Assembly (NCBI GenBank): GCA_022843405.1
Contig: JALHNQ010000007.1
Span: forward strand, 33,608 to 97,607
DNA length: 64,000 bases
Reading direction: 5' to 3'
From: Methylocystis sp.
GTDB taxonomy: Bacteria > Pseudomonadota > Alphaproteobacteria > Rhizobiales > Beijerinckiaceae
Below are positions 56,965 to 64,000 of the stretch, piece after piece. Every line of letters starts with the position of its first letter. Position 1 is the stretch's first letter. Both the position numbers and the translations under genes were made by a program. The notes beneath the pieces were generated by a model. That model searched no databases. It was not told where the DNA came from and saw only the letters and a program-made list of their open reading frames with translations.

Positions 56965-57654
56965 GTGTCCCTTTTTGACGGGATTCCTTTTTTTGTCGGC
57001 CTCAACCCCGCTCGCGGCGAACAGCTTGCGCGCCATTGCGCGCGCAGGCGTTACGCCGAGCAGGAACTGGTCCTCGACTTCGACGATCCATCGACCGATG
57101 TCTATTTCATCGTCAGCGGCGACGTTCGGGTGCTCATTCGCACCGCCGCCGGCAAGGAAATGATCTTCGGCGACTTCGGACCGGGAAAATTCTTCGGCGA
57201 GATGGCGGCGATCGACGGAGCGAAGCGCTCCGCCAACGTCACGGCGCTCACCAATGCCGAACTCTTGCTAGTGCCGCCCTCGGTGTTCAAGGAGATCGTG
57301 TTCGGCGAACCGGAAATATGCGAGCGGCTGCTGCGTCTGCTGACCTTGCGCGTGCGCGAGCTGAATACGCGCCTCTTCGAGCGCTCGGTGCTCGACCTCA
57401 AGCATCGGCTTTATTCCGAATTGTTGCGGATGTCGGCGCCGCGCAAAGGCGTGCCGGACCAGTTGATCGTTTCGCCGCCGCCCTTTCAGCACGATCTCGC
57501 CGCCCGCATCGGCTGCCGGCGAGAGCAGGTCAGCCGCGAACTTTCGGCGATGATCGACGAAGGCCTTGCCGAAAAAATCCGCGGCGGGCTCGTGCTCTTA
57601 CGACCGTCGGTTCTGGAAAAGCGCGTTCAGGAGGCGCTTGACGAAGCCGAATGA
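56965..57654 (+). CDS. Crp/Fnr-family transcription regulator
   Basis: A 229-residue protein from a GTG with GGGAG upstream. It consists of a cNMP-binding-like domain (DVYFIVSGDVRVLI, GPGKFFGEMAAIDGAKRSA) and a C-terminal winged HTH (FQHDLAARIGCRREQVSREL). The GEMAAIDGAKRSA loop is close to the GE-R-S cAMP-binding pattern of Crp (GELALIDGAPRSA-type), so cAMP binding is likely. No cysteine cluster of Fnr is present. A class III cyclase gene of the same neighbourhood (60842-63058) could supply the signal. An upstream TTG in frame (56854) is rejected because it overlaps the divergent gene. Confidence 0.82.
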   Translation: MSLFDGIPFFVGLNPARGEQLARHCARRRYAEQELVLDFDDPSTDVYFIVSGDVRVLIRTAAGKEMIFGDFGPGKFFGEMAAIDGAKRSANVTALTNAELLLVPPSVFKEIVFGEPEICERLLRLLTLRVRELNTRLFERSVLDLKHRLYSELLRMSAPRKGVPDQLIVSPPPFQHDLAARIGCRREQVSRELSAMIDEGLAEKIRGGLVLLRPSVLEKRVQEALDEAE

Positions 57655-57762
57655 GCCGTGTGCGCTCTCGCACAAACAGATGATGCGCGGCGCGCTACCG
57701 TCGCTATGCTGCCGATAAGAGGCGAAGAACCCACGGCAGAGCAAGCGATTGGGAGAAGCCGA

Positions 57763-58167
57763 ATGATTCCCGAACTGATGCCGATCAGGCGTTGCGCGGA
57801 GTTGGCAGGTCTGCGCAGTCACGAGCTTGTCTTGGGCGTGAGCCCGAGCGACGAACACGAGCGCATGCTGGCGCGCTACCGCCGCGCCGTCTCGCTCGAT
57901 GCGGCGAGAGGACGAGTCGTCGCCGACATCCGCAGCGCGGTTAAGCGCGGCGCGGCGCGCCGCGCCGCCGACCTGCTGATCGTGCTGCGCTGTCTGTTTG
58001 CCCCGGAAGCGTCTCTCGACGAGTCGCGGCTGATGGCGCGCCCGCGCCGCCGCGTGTGTTCGGCTCGCCGGCGCCGAGCGGTTGACCCGTCGGCGCTCGC
58101 GCAGGAGTCCTCGAAGCGAGGCGGCGAAGTCGTCCTTCTCTTCGATAGCGGGCGGCGGCGCCGCTAG
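57763..58167 (+). CDS. Basic hypothetical protein
   Basis: A 134-residue, arginine-rich protein without signal peptide. The first 80 residues (ELMPIRRCAELAGLRSHELV and following helices) look folded, with a regular helical pattern; the rest is a disordered arginine tail. I do not know a family. GGGAG stands eight bases before the ATG. It lies 108 bp behind the Crp/Fnr gene, on the same strand. The high Arg content of the tail suggests nucleic-acid or membrane contact. The gap 58168-58431 behind it shows no gene that I can support. Confidence 0.55.
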   Translation: MIPELMPIRRCAELAGLRSHELVLGVSPSDEHERMLARYRRAVSLDAARGRVVADIRSAVKRGAARRAADLLIVLRCLFAPEASLDESRLMARPRRRVCSARRRRAVDPSALAQESSKRGGEVVLLFDSGRRRR

Positions 58168-58431
58168 CCGCGCCGTCGCCGCCTGTGGTTTTGGCGCAAC
58201 ACCAGACAATTTGTTTCATCCGCCGCTTAGGCGCAAAGGAGGCTGGATAAAGTGATAAGTCTTTGCGCCATAGAGGAATCCGCGGCATACGCGGCGCGCC
58301 GTCCCGGTCTCGGGATAAAGGCGCGGGCCTCGCGGCGGCTTGCCGCGCCGGGCGACATGAGTCAGCGTCCGGTAGAGTTGACGGTCAGCCTACTTGAGCC
58401 GCTTTTCCATACTTTCAGGGGTTTGCCTTTC

Positions 58432-59790
58432 ATGTCCGCACGTAGAGTGGCGACGAGGCTTGTTGGCGCTTTGCTCGCCGGCTTCGCGCTTTTGGGTCCG
58501 GCGACTGCGCAGGACGACCCGCGCGCTGAACAGGCGCGTCTCGCAGCCCATATTCAGCTTAATCCGACCGACTATGAGGCAACCTATCGATACGTCCTGC
58601 TTTCCACCGAGCTGCGCGATTATGAGGCGGGGATCGGCGCGCTTGAACGCATCCTGATGTTCAACCCCAACCTCAGCCGCGCCCGAAAGGAGCTCGGTTT
58701 CCTCTATGCGCGGCTGGGGTCCTATGAGCTTTCCGCCCAGCATTTGCGCAAGGCGCTCGCCGAAGGCGGCATCGATCCGGTCCAGGTCGCGCAGATCGAG
58801 GCGCAGCTGCCCGATATCGAAAAACGCACCCAGGCCAACCAGCTTTATCTGAGGATACACACCGGTCTGCGGGCGCAAACGAACGCCAATTTCTTTCCGA
58901 CCAACAATCTGTTCCAGGTCGGCGGCGTCGGCGTTGCGTCGGCTGCCTCGCGCAAGTCCGACGTCAACAGCTTCCAGTTGGTGCAGGCGGCGCATGACTT
59001 CGATTTTCAAAATGCGCGCGGCGATAAACTCGAGACGCGGCTCACGGGCTACGCGACCGAGCAGTTTCGCCTGCCGCAATACAGCGTCGCGCTGTTCGCC
59101 GGCTCGATCGGTCCGCGCATCCACATCGCGCCCGATCTTTATCCCGGCCTGTCGATCAAGCCTTACTTGACCGGCGCCTTGTCCATGCTCGGCGGGACCA
59201 ATTATCTGAACGCTGGCGGCGCCGGCACGAGTTTCGGGGCCGAACTCAACCCCGATTTCTGGTTCGAGCCGGGCGCCGAATGGCGGTCGATCTGGGTCAA
59301 TCCCGCGCCGGGCTACCTAAATTATCTGGGCGGGTCGCCTTACCAGACCGTGTCGACATTGGCGACGGGCGACGTCGTGACCGGCTATGTGAGCGGGTCG
59401 TACAGGCTGACCAACGATCTGCGTTTCGAGAGTCGCGTCGGCTATTCCCGCGCCTTCGCGGGCAATCCGCAACAATCGTCAAATCAGGTTGACGTTCAGG
59501 CGATGCTGCGGTTCGAGTTTGATCCGCCGTTCGAGATCATCCCGCGCAGATGGACCGTGGGGCCCTATGGCCGCTTCACGCTTCTTGCCTTCGACGCCGC
59601 CAATCCGGTGATCAATCCGTTCACCGCGCGTCGCGACAATGTCTGGATCGGCGGCTTGCTGGTCGACTTGCCGGTCTCGGCGTCCTTCGGTTTCGCCGGC
59701 AACATCGAATTCGCGCGCAATGATTCGAATATACAGAATTTCAAAACTGAGAACTTGTCGATCAGCTTCGGACCGACGGCGAAATTCTGA
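58432..59790 (+). CDS. TPR-fronted outer-membrane beta-barrel protein
   Basis: A 452-residue exported protein. A signal (LVGALLAGFALLGPATAQ) precedes a TPR-like part (about 27-140: LNPTDYEATYRYVLLSTELR, ARKELGFLYARLGSYELSAQ). The C-terminal 300 residues alternate in a beta-barrel pattern and end in aromatic Phe (LSISFGPTAKF), the usual outer-membrane assembly signal. It resembles SlaM/Slam-type or TPR-barrel proteins in build, but I cannot place it exactly. It is followed 12 bp later by the FecR-domain gene. Confidence 0.75.
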   Translation: MSARRVATRLVGALLAGFALLGPATAQDDPRAEQARLAAHIQLNPTDYEATYRYVLLSTELRDYEAGIGALERILMFNPNLSRARKELGFLYARLGSYELSAQHLRKALAEGGIDPVQVAQIEAQLPDIEKRTQANQLYLRIHTGLRAQTNANFFPTNNLFQVGGVGVASAASRKSDVNSFQLVQAAHDFDFQNARGDKLETRLTGYATEQFRLPQYSVALFAGSIGPRIHIAPDLYPGLSIKPYLTGALSMLGGTNYLNAGGAGTSFGAELNPDFWFEPGAEWRSIWVNPAPGYLNYLGGSPYQTVSTLATGDVVTGYVSGSYRLTNDLRFESRVGYSRAFAGNPQQSSNQVDVQAMLRFEFDPPFEIIPRRWTVGPYGRFTLLAFDAANPVINPFTARRDNVWIGGLLVDLPVSASFGFAGNIEFARNDSNIQNFKTENLSISFGPTAKF

Positions 59791-59802
59791 CGGAGACGAT
59801 AG

Positions 59803-60774
59803 ATGAACAAGCTCTCCATGGCCGCAACAACCGTGCTGGCGCTCGTCGCCGCCCCGGCGCTTGCCGAGAAGGTCGGCAATGTGGGCGCCGTGAATCAAAG
59901 CGCGCATGGCACGCCGCCGGGCGCCGCGAAGCGCTCGCTATCGGTGGGCCTTGGCGTGCAGCGGCGCGAACGCATCGAGACGAGTCCCGAAGGCAGCGCC
60001 CAGATCGTCTTTGGCGACACGTCGACGATGACGGTCGGGCGCAACAGCGCCGTCACCATCGATGATTTCGTCTATTCCGGCGGGCGCGGCCAGCAGGGCG
60101 TGTCGATGGCGAAGGGCGTGATGCGCTTCGTCGGCGGCGGCGTCAGCCATGAGGGCGGGACAAAGCTACGGACCCCGACGGCGTCGATCGGCTTGCGCGG
60201 CGGCACGGCGCTTGTCCAAGTCGGCGGCTCGTGCGGCACGCTCATCGTGCATCAATATGGCTCGATCGACGTAGGCGGGCGAACGCTCACGCGCGCGGGC
60301 TACGGCGTTTGCGCGCCCAACGGCGGGCCAGTGTCGGAGCCATTCCTCGTGCCGCCGGAGAAGATCGCGGAAATCATCGCCGCGTTGGAGAGCGGCAGAA
60401 GGCAGCACGGCGGCGCCAGGCGCCAGCCGACGAACGAAGAGGCGCATCTCGCTCTGGGCAATGATCGTCCGCCGGACGTCGTGAGCCCGCCAGGTTTGGA
60501 CGCGCTTGGCCCGGTGTGGTTCGGCAATGCGCTGGTGCAGAGCCGTGCCAATGTCGACAATCAGCCTGCTCCGTTGCTTGCGCCGGCGTCCCAAGATGGA
60601 CACGGCGGGCATGGTGGGCACGGCGGCCACGGCGGCCACGGCGGCCATGGCGGGCACGGCGGACATGGCGGGCACGGCGGCCATGGCGAAGGCGGACATG
60701 GCGGTTACGGCGGCGGCGGACAATACGGCGGCTATGGCGGCGGCCAGTTCGGCGGCGGCTGGGGCGGCGACTAA
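59803..60774 (+). CDS. FecR-domain protein with His/Gly repeat tail
   Basis: A 323-residue exported protein. A signal (MAATTVLALVAAPALAE) is followed by a FecR domain (RERIETSPEGSAQIVFGDTS, VGRNSAVTIDDFVY, LRTPTASIGLRGGTALVQV). FecR domains of this type often sit in the periplasm and are not sigma regulators. From residue about 265 to the end it is built of GGH/HGG triplets (about eleven histidines) and then GGY/GGG. Such a tail can bind metals such as Ni, Cu or Zn. It starts 12 bp after the barrel gene and is followed by the CHASE2 cyclase gene. Confidence 0.82.
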   Translation: MNKLSMAATTVLALVAAPALAEKVGNVGAVNQSAHGTPPGAAKRSLSVGLGVQRRERIETSPEGSAQIVFGDTSTMTVGRNSAVTIDDFVYSGGRGQQGVSMAKGVMRFVGGGVSHEGGTKLRTPTASIGLRGGTALVQVGGSCGTLIVHQYGSIDVGGRTLTRAGYGVCAPNGGPVSEPFLVPPEKIAEIIAALESGRRQHGGARRQPTNEEAHLALGNDRPPDVVSPPGLDALGPVWFGNALVQSRANVDNQPAPLLAPASQDGHGGHGGHGGHGGHGGHGGHGGHGGHGGHGEGGHGGYGGGGQYGGYGGGQFGGGWGGD

Positions 60775-60841
60775 CGCGGCAATCCTGACACGAGTCGAGG
60801 CGGACACGGCGGGGACGGCGCGACGGTGATGCGAGGTGCGG

Positions 60842-63058
60842 ATGTTGAAGCGGCGTCGCGCCTATCTTCTTGCGCTTGTCGCCGTTGCGGCCCTCATTTT
60901 CCCATGGGGCCTCGCTCAGCCTCGGGCGCTCGACGATCTACGCAACTTCGTCTTCGACACGTTTCAGCGTCTCGCGCCGCGCGCCTATGATCCGCAGGCG
61001 CCGACGCGCGTCGTCGGCATCGATGAGAAAAGCTTGAAGGCGTACGGGCAATGGCCTTGGCCGCGGGCGCGGCTGGCCGAGCTTGTCGACCGGCTGCGCG
61101 AACTTGGCGCCGCGTCCATCGCTTTCGACTTCATCTTCGCCGAGCCGGATCGTACCGGCGCGATCCAGATTCTCGATGCGATCCTCGACGCGCGCGCCCG
61201 CGCCGAGGTGGCGAAGCTCGTCGCCAAGGCGCCAAGCGGCGACCAGATTTTCGCCGAGGCGCTGTCCCGGGCGCCAACGACGCTCGGCGTCACGCTTACG
61301 GATGCGGTCGCCGCGCCGCTGCCGGCGAAGTCGGGACTAGTTACCGCCGGCGACGATCCTGCGCCCTTCCTCGTTTCATTTGCCGGCGCGGTCAGCCCCG
61401 AGCGGCGGCTTGCGGACGCGGCTCAGGGGCTAGGCGCGACAAACTGGTGGGCGGATCACGACCAAATCGTGCGCCGGGTGCCGCTCGTCACCCGCGCCGG
61501 CGAGTTTCTCATGCCTTCCCTGGCGCTCGAAGCGTTGCGCGTCGCGCAGGGCGAGTCGGCGATCGTGATCCGCTCGTCAAACGCCAGCGGACAAACGGCT
61601 TTCGGCAGGCAGACCGGCGTCAATGCGATCAAGGTCGGCGCCTTCGAGATCGACACCGGGCCCAACGCAGAGGTTCGGCCGCGCTATTCGCATCGCGCCG
61701 CCGCGCGAGACATTTCGGCCAAGGACGTTCTCGACGGTCGCGTGGGGCGCGATGACATCGAGGGACGCATCATCTTTATCGGCGCGCTGGCGACCGGTCT
61801 CGGCGACATCCGCGCGACGCCTTTGGATCCGGTGGCCCCCGGCGTGGACGTGCACGCGCAGATCATCGAATCGATCGCCGCTGGCGCGCTGCTGGCGCGA
61901 CCGGACTGGGCGCCTGGACTGGAGTTCGTCGTCGCCGTCTTCGCATTCCTGCTGATCATGGGCCTGCTCTATGTCGCGCCGCTGCTCGTCTCGGCGGCGG
62001 CGGCGCCGCTCATGGTCGTCGGGCTTTTCGCCGGCGCGTTTTATCTTTTCGATCGTCACGGCGTGCTGCTCGATCCGGCCTATCCGAGTCTTGCGATCGT
62101 CGGGGGCTATCTCTTTGGCGCCGTCACGCTGTGGCGCGCCGAAACATCCGCCCGCCGACATGTGCGTCAGGCCTTCGGCAAATTCGTCTCCCCCGCCGTC
62201 GTCGACCGTCTCGCGGAACATCCGGATCGCCTGGTGCTCGGCGGCGAGACGCGCGAACTGACCGTGCTGTTTTCGGACCTGCGCAATTTTTCCCGCATTT
62301 CGGAGGGGATGAGCGCGCGCGAACTCACGCAGTTCATGAACGATTATTTGACGCCGATGACCGACGCCATCCTCGAAGAGGAAGGGACGGTCGACAAATA
62401 TATGGGCGATGCGGTGCTCGCCTTCTGGAACGCGCCGCTCGACACCGAAGACCATCCGCGCAAGGCGGTTCGGGCCGCGCTGATGATGCGCGACGCGCTC
62501 ATCGGTCTCAACAAGCGGCGCGCCGCGGCCGCCGCGGCGTCTGGCCATGACGCTCAGCCGGCGGCGATGGGGCTCGGCCTGCATCTCGGACCGTGCAGCG
62601 TCGGCAATATGGGGTCGATCCGCCGCTTCGACTATTCAATTCTCGGCGACAACGTGAACCTTGCGTCAAGGCTAGAAGGCGCGAGCAAGGCCTTTCAGAC
62701 GGACATTGTCGCGTCAGGCGCAGTGCGCGACGCGGCGCCGGATTTCGCCTGGATTGATCTGGGGCGAGTTCGTGTGGTCGGGAAAAACGAGGCGACGGAA
62801 GTTTTTGCGATTGCCGGCGACAGCGGCATGGCTGCTTCCGACTCGTATGTGCGCTGGCGCAACTTCCATAATCTCATGCGCCAGGAATATGAATCGGGCA
62901 GATTCGACGCCGCCGCCGAGCGCGCTTCGGCGTTGGCGCAATCGGTTCCCGAGCCCTGGCCCGCGCTCTATGTCGCCTTGGAGGAGCGATATCGGATGCT
63001 GGCGCGGGAGGGGTTGCAGCTTAACTGGTCTTCGGTATGGACTCTTTCGAGCAAGTGA
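60842..63058 (+). CDS. CHASE2-domain class III adenylate/guanylate cyclase
   Basis: A 738-residue membrane sensor. An N-terminal helix is followed by an extracytoplasmic CHASE2 domain (about 30-340), three membrane helices (LEFVVAVFAFLLIMGLLYVA and two more) and a cyclase domain. The metal-binding Asp residues are in VLFSDLRNFSRIS and YMGDAVLAFW; the adenine-contact Lys (VDKYMGD) and transition-state Asn/Arg (NLASRLEGA) are present, so an active adenylate cyclase is likely. A GTG at 60836 is an alternative start. CHASE2-cyclase next to FecR genes is a recurrent pair. Confidence 0.9.
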   Translation: MLKRRRAYLLALVAVAALIFPWGLAQPRALDDLRNFVFDTFQRLAPRAYDPQAPTRVVGIDEKSLKAYGQWPWPRARLAELVDRLRELGAASIAFDFIFAEPDRTGAIQILDAILDARARAEVAKLVAKAPSGDQIFAEALSRAPTTLGVTLTDAVAAPLPAKSGLVTAGDDPAPFLVSFAGAVSPERRLADAAQGLGATNWWADHDQIVRRVPLVTRAGEFLMPSLALEALRVAQGESAIVIRSSNASGQTAFGRQTGVNAIKVGAFEIDTGPNAEVRPRYSHRAAARDISAKDVLDGRVGRDDIEGRIIFIGALATGLGDIRATPLDPVAPGVDVHAQIIESIAAGALLARPDWAPGLEFVVAVFAFLLIMGLLYVAPLLVSAAAAPLMVVGLFAGAFYLFDRHGVLLDPAYPSLAIVGGYLFGAVTLWRAETSARRHVRQAFGKFVSPAVVDRLAEHPDRLVLGGETRELTVLFSDLRNFSRISEGMSARELTQFMNDYLTPMTDAILEEEGTVDKYMGDAVLAFWNAPLDTEDHPRKAVRAALMMRDALIGLNKRRAAAAAASGHDAQPAAMGLGLHLGPCSVGNMGSIRRFDYSILGDNVNLASRLEGASKAFQTDIVASGAVRDAAPDFAWIDLGRVRVVGKNEATEVFAIAGDSGMAASDSYVRWRNFHNLMRQEYESGRFDAAAERASALAQSVPEPWPALYVALEERYRMLAREGLQLNWSSVWTLSSK

Positions 63059-63135
63059 CGTTTTCGTCCGAGCGCGACAGCCGTCCGCCGTGTATCCGCA
63101 CGCGTTACGTCTTCTCTCAGGATCGCTACTCGCGC

Positions 63136-63822
63136 ATGACTTCAAATTCGATACAGACCTATTGGGACCTGATCGCATCGCGTCACGACCCGAACGCCTT
63201 TGCGACGCTCGACGCCGCCTATCGCGAACCGCAACGCGGATATCATGATTGGGGCCATATCGGCGATTTGCTGGCGAAGCTCGACGACTTCAGGTCGCTG
63301 GCGGCGCGGCCTGATCTGATCGCGGCGGCGATCTTCTGGCACGACGCCGTTTACCTCACGCGCGACAGCGACGGTCTGCTTCGACCCGATGCGGAAAATG
63401 TCCGCGCCAGCGCGGAGCTGTTCGAGCGCCATTCCAAATTCGATCCCATGGAATCCGCGGCTATCCGTGATCTGATCCTGGCGACGGCCAACCATCTCAC
63501 TGCGCGCGCAATGACCGAGCACTATCCCGGCTTCGCCCGCGACCTCGATCTGTTCCTCGATCTCGATCTCTCCTCGCTCGGCGCGCCCTGGCAAATATTC
63601 GCGCGAAATCTCGAGCAGCTTCGCTTCGAATATGACTGGGTGCCGGAGCCGCTGTTTTGCCTCGGTCGACTGCAGATGATCGACACATTCGCCGCGCGCG
63701 GCGACGGGCTCTACAGGCGCGACGAAACGCGCAAGCTTTGGAACGATTGCGCGCATGACAATCTCGCGCGCGCGCAGGACGAATTGCGCCGGCAGTTGGC
63801 GCGGCTCGCTTCGTCCGCCTAG
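63136..63822 (+). CDS. HD-superfamily metal-dependent hydrolase-like protein
   Basis: A 228-residue protein similar to the predicted HD phosphohydrolases of COG4339 type. The conserved start is RGYHDWGHI, then AAAIFWHDAVY (the HD pair), ILATANHLTA and LDLDLSSLGAPW. These supply His/Asp metal ligands. The natural substrate is unknown. The ATG at 63136 fits the family N-terminus; 63037 is in frame but overlaps the cyclase end. It lies 78 bp behind the cyclase gene on the same strand. Confidence 0.85.
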   Translation: MTSNSIQTYWDLIASRHDPNAFATLDAAYREPQRGYHDWGHIGDLLAKLDDFRSLAARPDLIAAAIFWHDAVYLTRDSDGLLRPDAENVRASAELFERHSKFDPMESAAIRDLILATANHLTARAMTEHYPGFARDLDLFLDLDLSSLGAPWQIFARNLEQLRFEYDWVPEPLFCLGRLQMIDTFAARGDGLYRRDETRKLWNDCAHDNLARAQDELRRQLARLASSA

Positions 63823-63828
63823 ATCACG

Positions 63829-63858
63829 CTGCATTTGGGCGGAATCGCCCAAATGCAG
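63829..63858 (+). terminator. Perfect hairpin after the HD gene
   Basis: A 13-bp perfect stem (CTGCATTTGGGCG / CGCCCAAATGCAG) with a GAAT loop, six bases after the stop. The AT-rich ATAAATTGAT follows; it is a plausible intrinsic terminator. The remaining bases to 63972 contain Rhizobiales-type repeat fragments (GATTTTTCGATTC, GGGATTCCCGAATC). Confidence 0.7.
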
Positions 63859-63972
63859 ATAAATTGATCGATTCCCATAGCTTAGAGCGCGTTCGTGATT
63901 TTTCGATTCTGATGGGGATTCCCGAATCGGCCCGAGCATGATTCCTTCCTCGCGATAGCGATGGAGGCGAGA

Positions 63973-64000
63973 ATGGCGCGGGCATACAGCCAGGATTTGC
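63973..64000 (+). CDS. Start of putative IS630-type transposase (cut by window end)
   Basis: Nine codons, ATG through TTG, read MARAYSQDL, the typical opening of IS630-family orfA (MARAYSxDLRERVI-like). GGAGGCGAG precedes the ATG. Only the first codons are in the window, so the call rests on this short match and must be confirmed in the adjacent sequence. Confidence 0.5.

Noticed and set aside
60595..60700. Short-period DNA repeat that could be taken for a CRISPR or VNTR locus
   Set aside because: It is a coding 9-base repeat for GGH triplets, in frame with the FecR-domain protein; there are no spacers.

Overview
The window is GC-rich alphaproteobacterial chromosome, most likely from a Hyphomicrobiales (Rhizobiales) methanotroph of the Methylocystis/Methylosinus type. 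The best single clue is a Tat-exported four-helix copper-storage protein with exactly 13 cysteines (54429-54875), which matches Csp1, first described in Methylosinus. The housekeeping genes (rlmN, der, glyA-nrdR-ribD-ribE-ribH-nusB-thiL, K+-independent hppA) and the palindromic intergenic repeats fit the same group. Everything here is read by eye from sequence; no database search was run.

Layout. (1) 1-11640 is a surface-glycan locus. A five-gene leftward run holds a polysaccharide pyruvyl transferase homologue, two paralogous PhyH-type Fe(II)/2-oxoglutarate oxygenases, a protein of unknown function and a double-module glycosyltransferase cut by the window edge. Divergent from it are a helical-repeat/alpha-beta hydrolase fusion and a second double-module glycosyltransferase. 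(2) 11699-17243 has a membrane-anchored lytic transglycosylase, a patatin interrupted by membrane helices, a coiled-coil membrane protein and an AIM24-like protein. (3) 17441-29338 has tRNA-Leu(CAA), a DedA/YqaA-type protein, DsbB, a Shedu-like (DUF4263) protein of different base composition, rlmN, an MFS exporter, two periplasmic or metabolic proteins, der, a poly-gamma-glutamate hydrolase and a methyltransferase. (4) 29491-32228 is a rubrerythrin / CCG-type Fe-S protein / DUF3501 operon with palindromic repeats between its genes, followed by prfC.

(5) 33958-38352 is the most unusual part. Two leftward transcription units, one led by an exported intradiol dioxygenase and the other by an anchored protein plus a TetR regulator, each end in a paralogous 47-residue membrane protein. 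Each starts behind an almost identical promoter block carrying the palindrome TTCAAACG-NN-CGTTTGAA. A secreted cysteine-rich peptide and a bacterial-SH3 protein lie between them. I propose an undescribed TetR-controlled envelope module. (6) 38571-49335 is a core block: serine/glycine metabolism, NrdR, riboflavin, NusB, ThiL, proton pyrophosphatase, NAD synthase. (7) 49397-57654 has small membrane proteins, D-amino acid aminotransferase, a GCS2 ligase plus M14 deacylase pair, the Csp1/CusF-like copper operon, a DUF938 methyltransferase, an endonuclease/exonuclease/phosphatase protein and a Crp/Fnr regulator. (8) 57763-63822 has a basic hypothetical protein, an outer-membrane barrel with N-terminal helical repeats, a FecR-domain protein with a His/Gly repeat tail, a CHASE2 class III cyclase and an HD-type hydrolase. 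The window ends in what looks like the first codons of an IS630-type transposase.

Several intergenic spaces are filled by multi-hairpin repeats of at least four families; two copies of one family (25145-25370 and 42480-42705) are nearly identical over about 225 bp. No CRISPR array, rRNA or metabolite riboswitch was seen.
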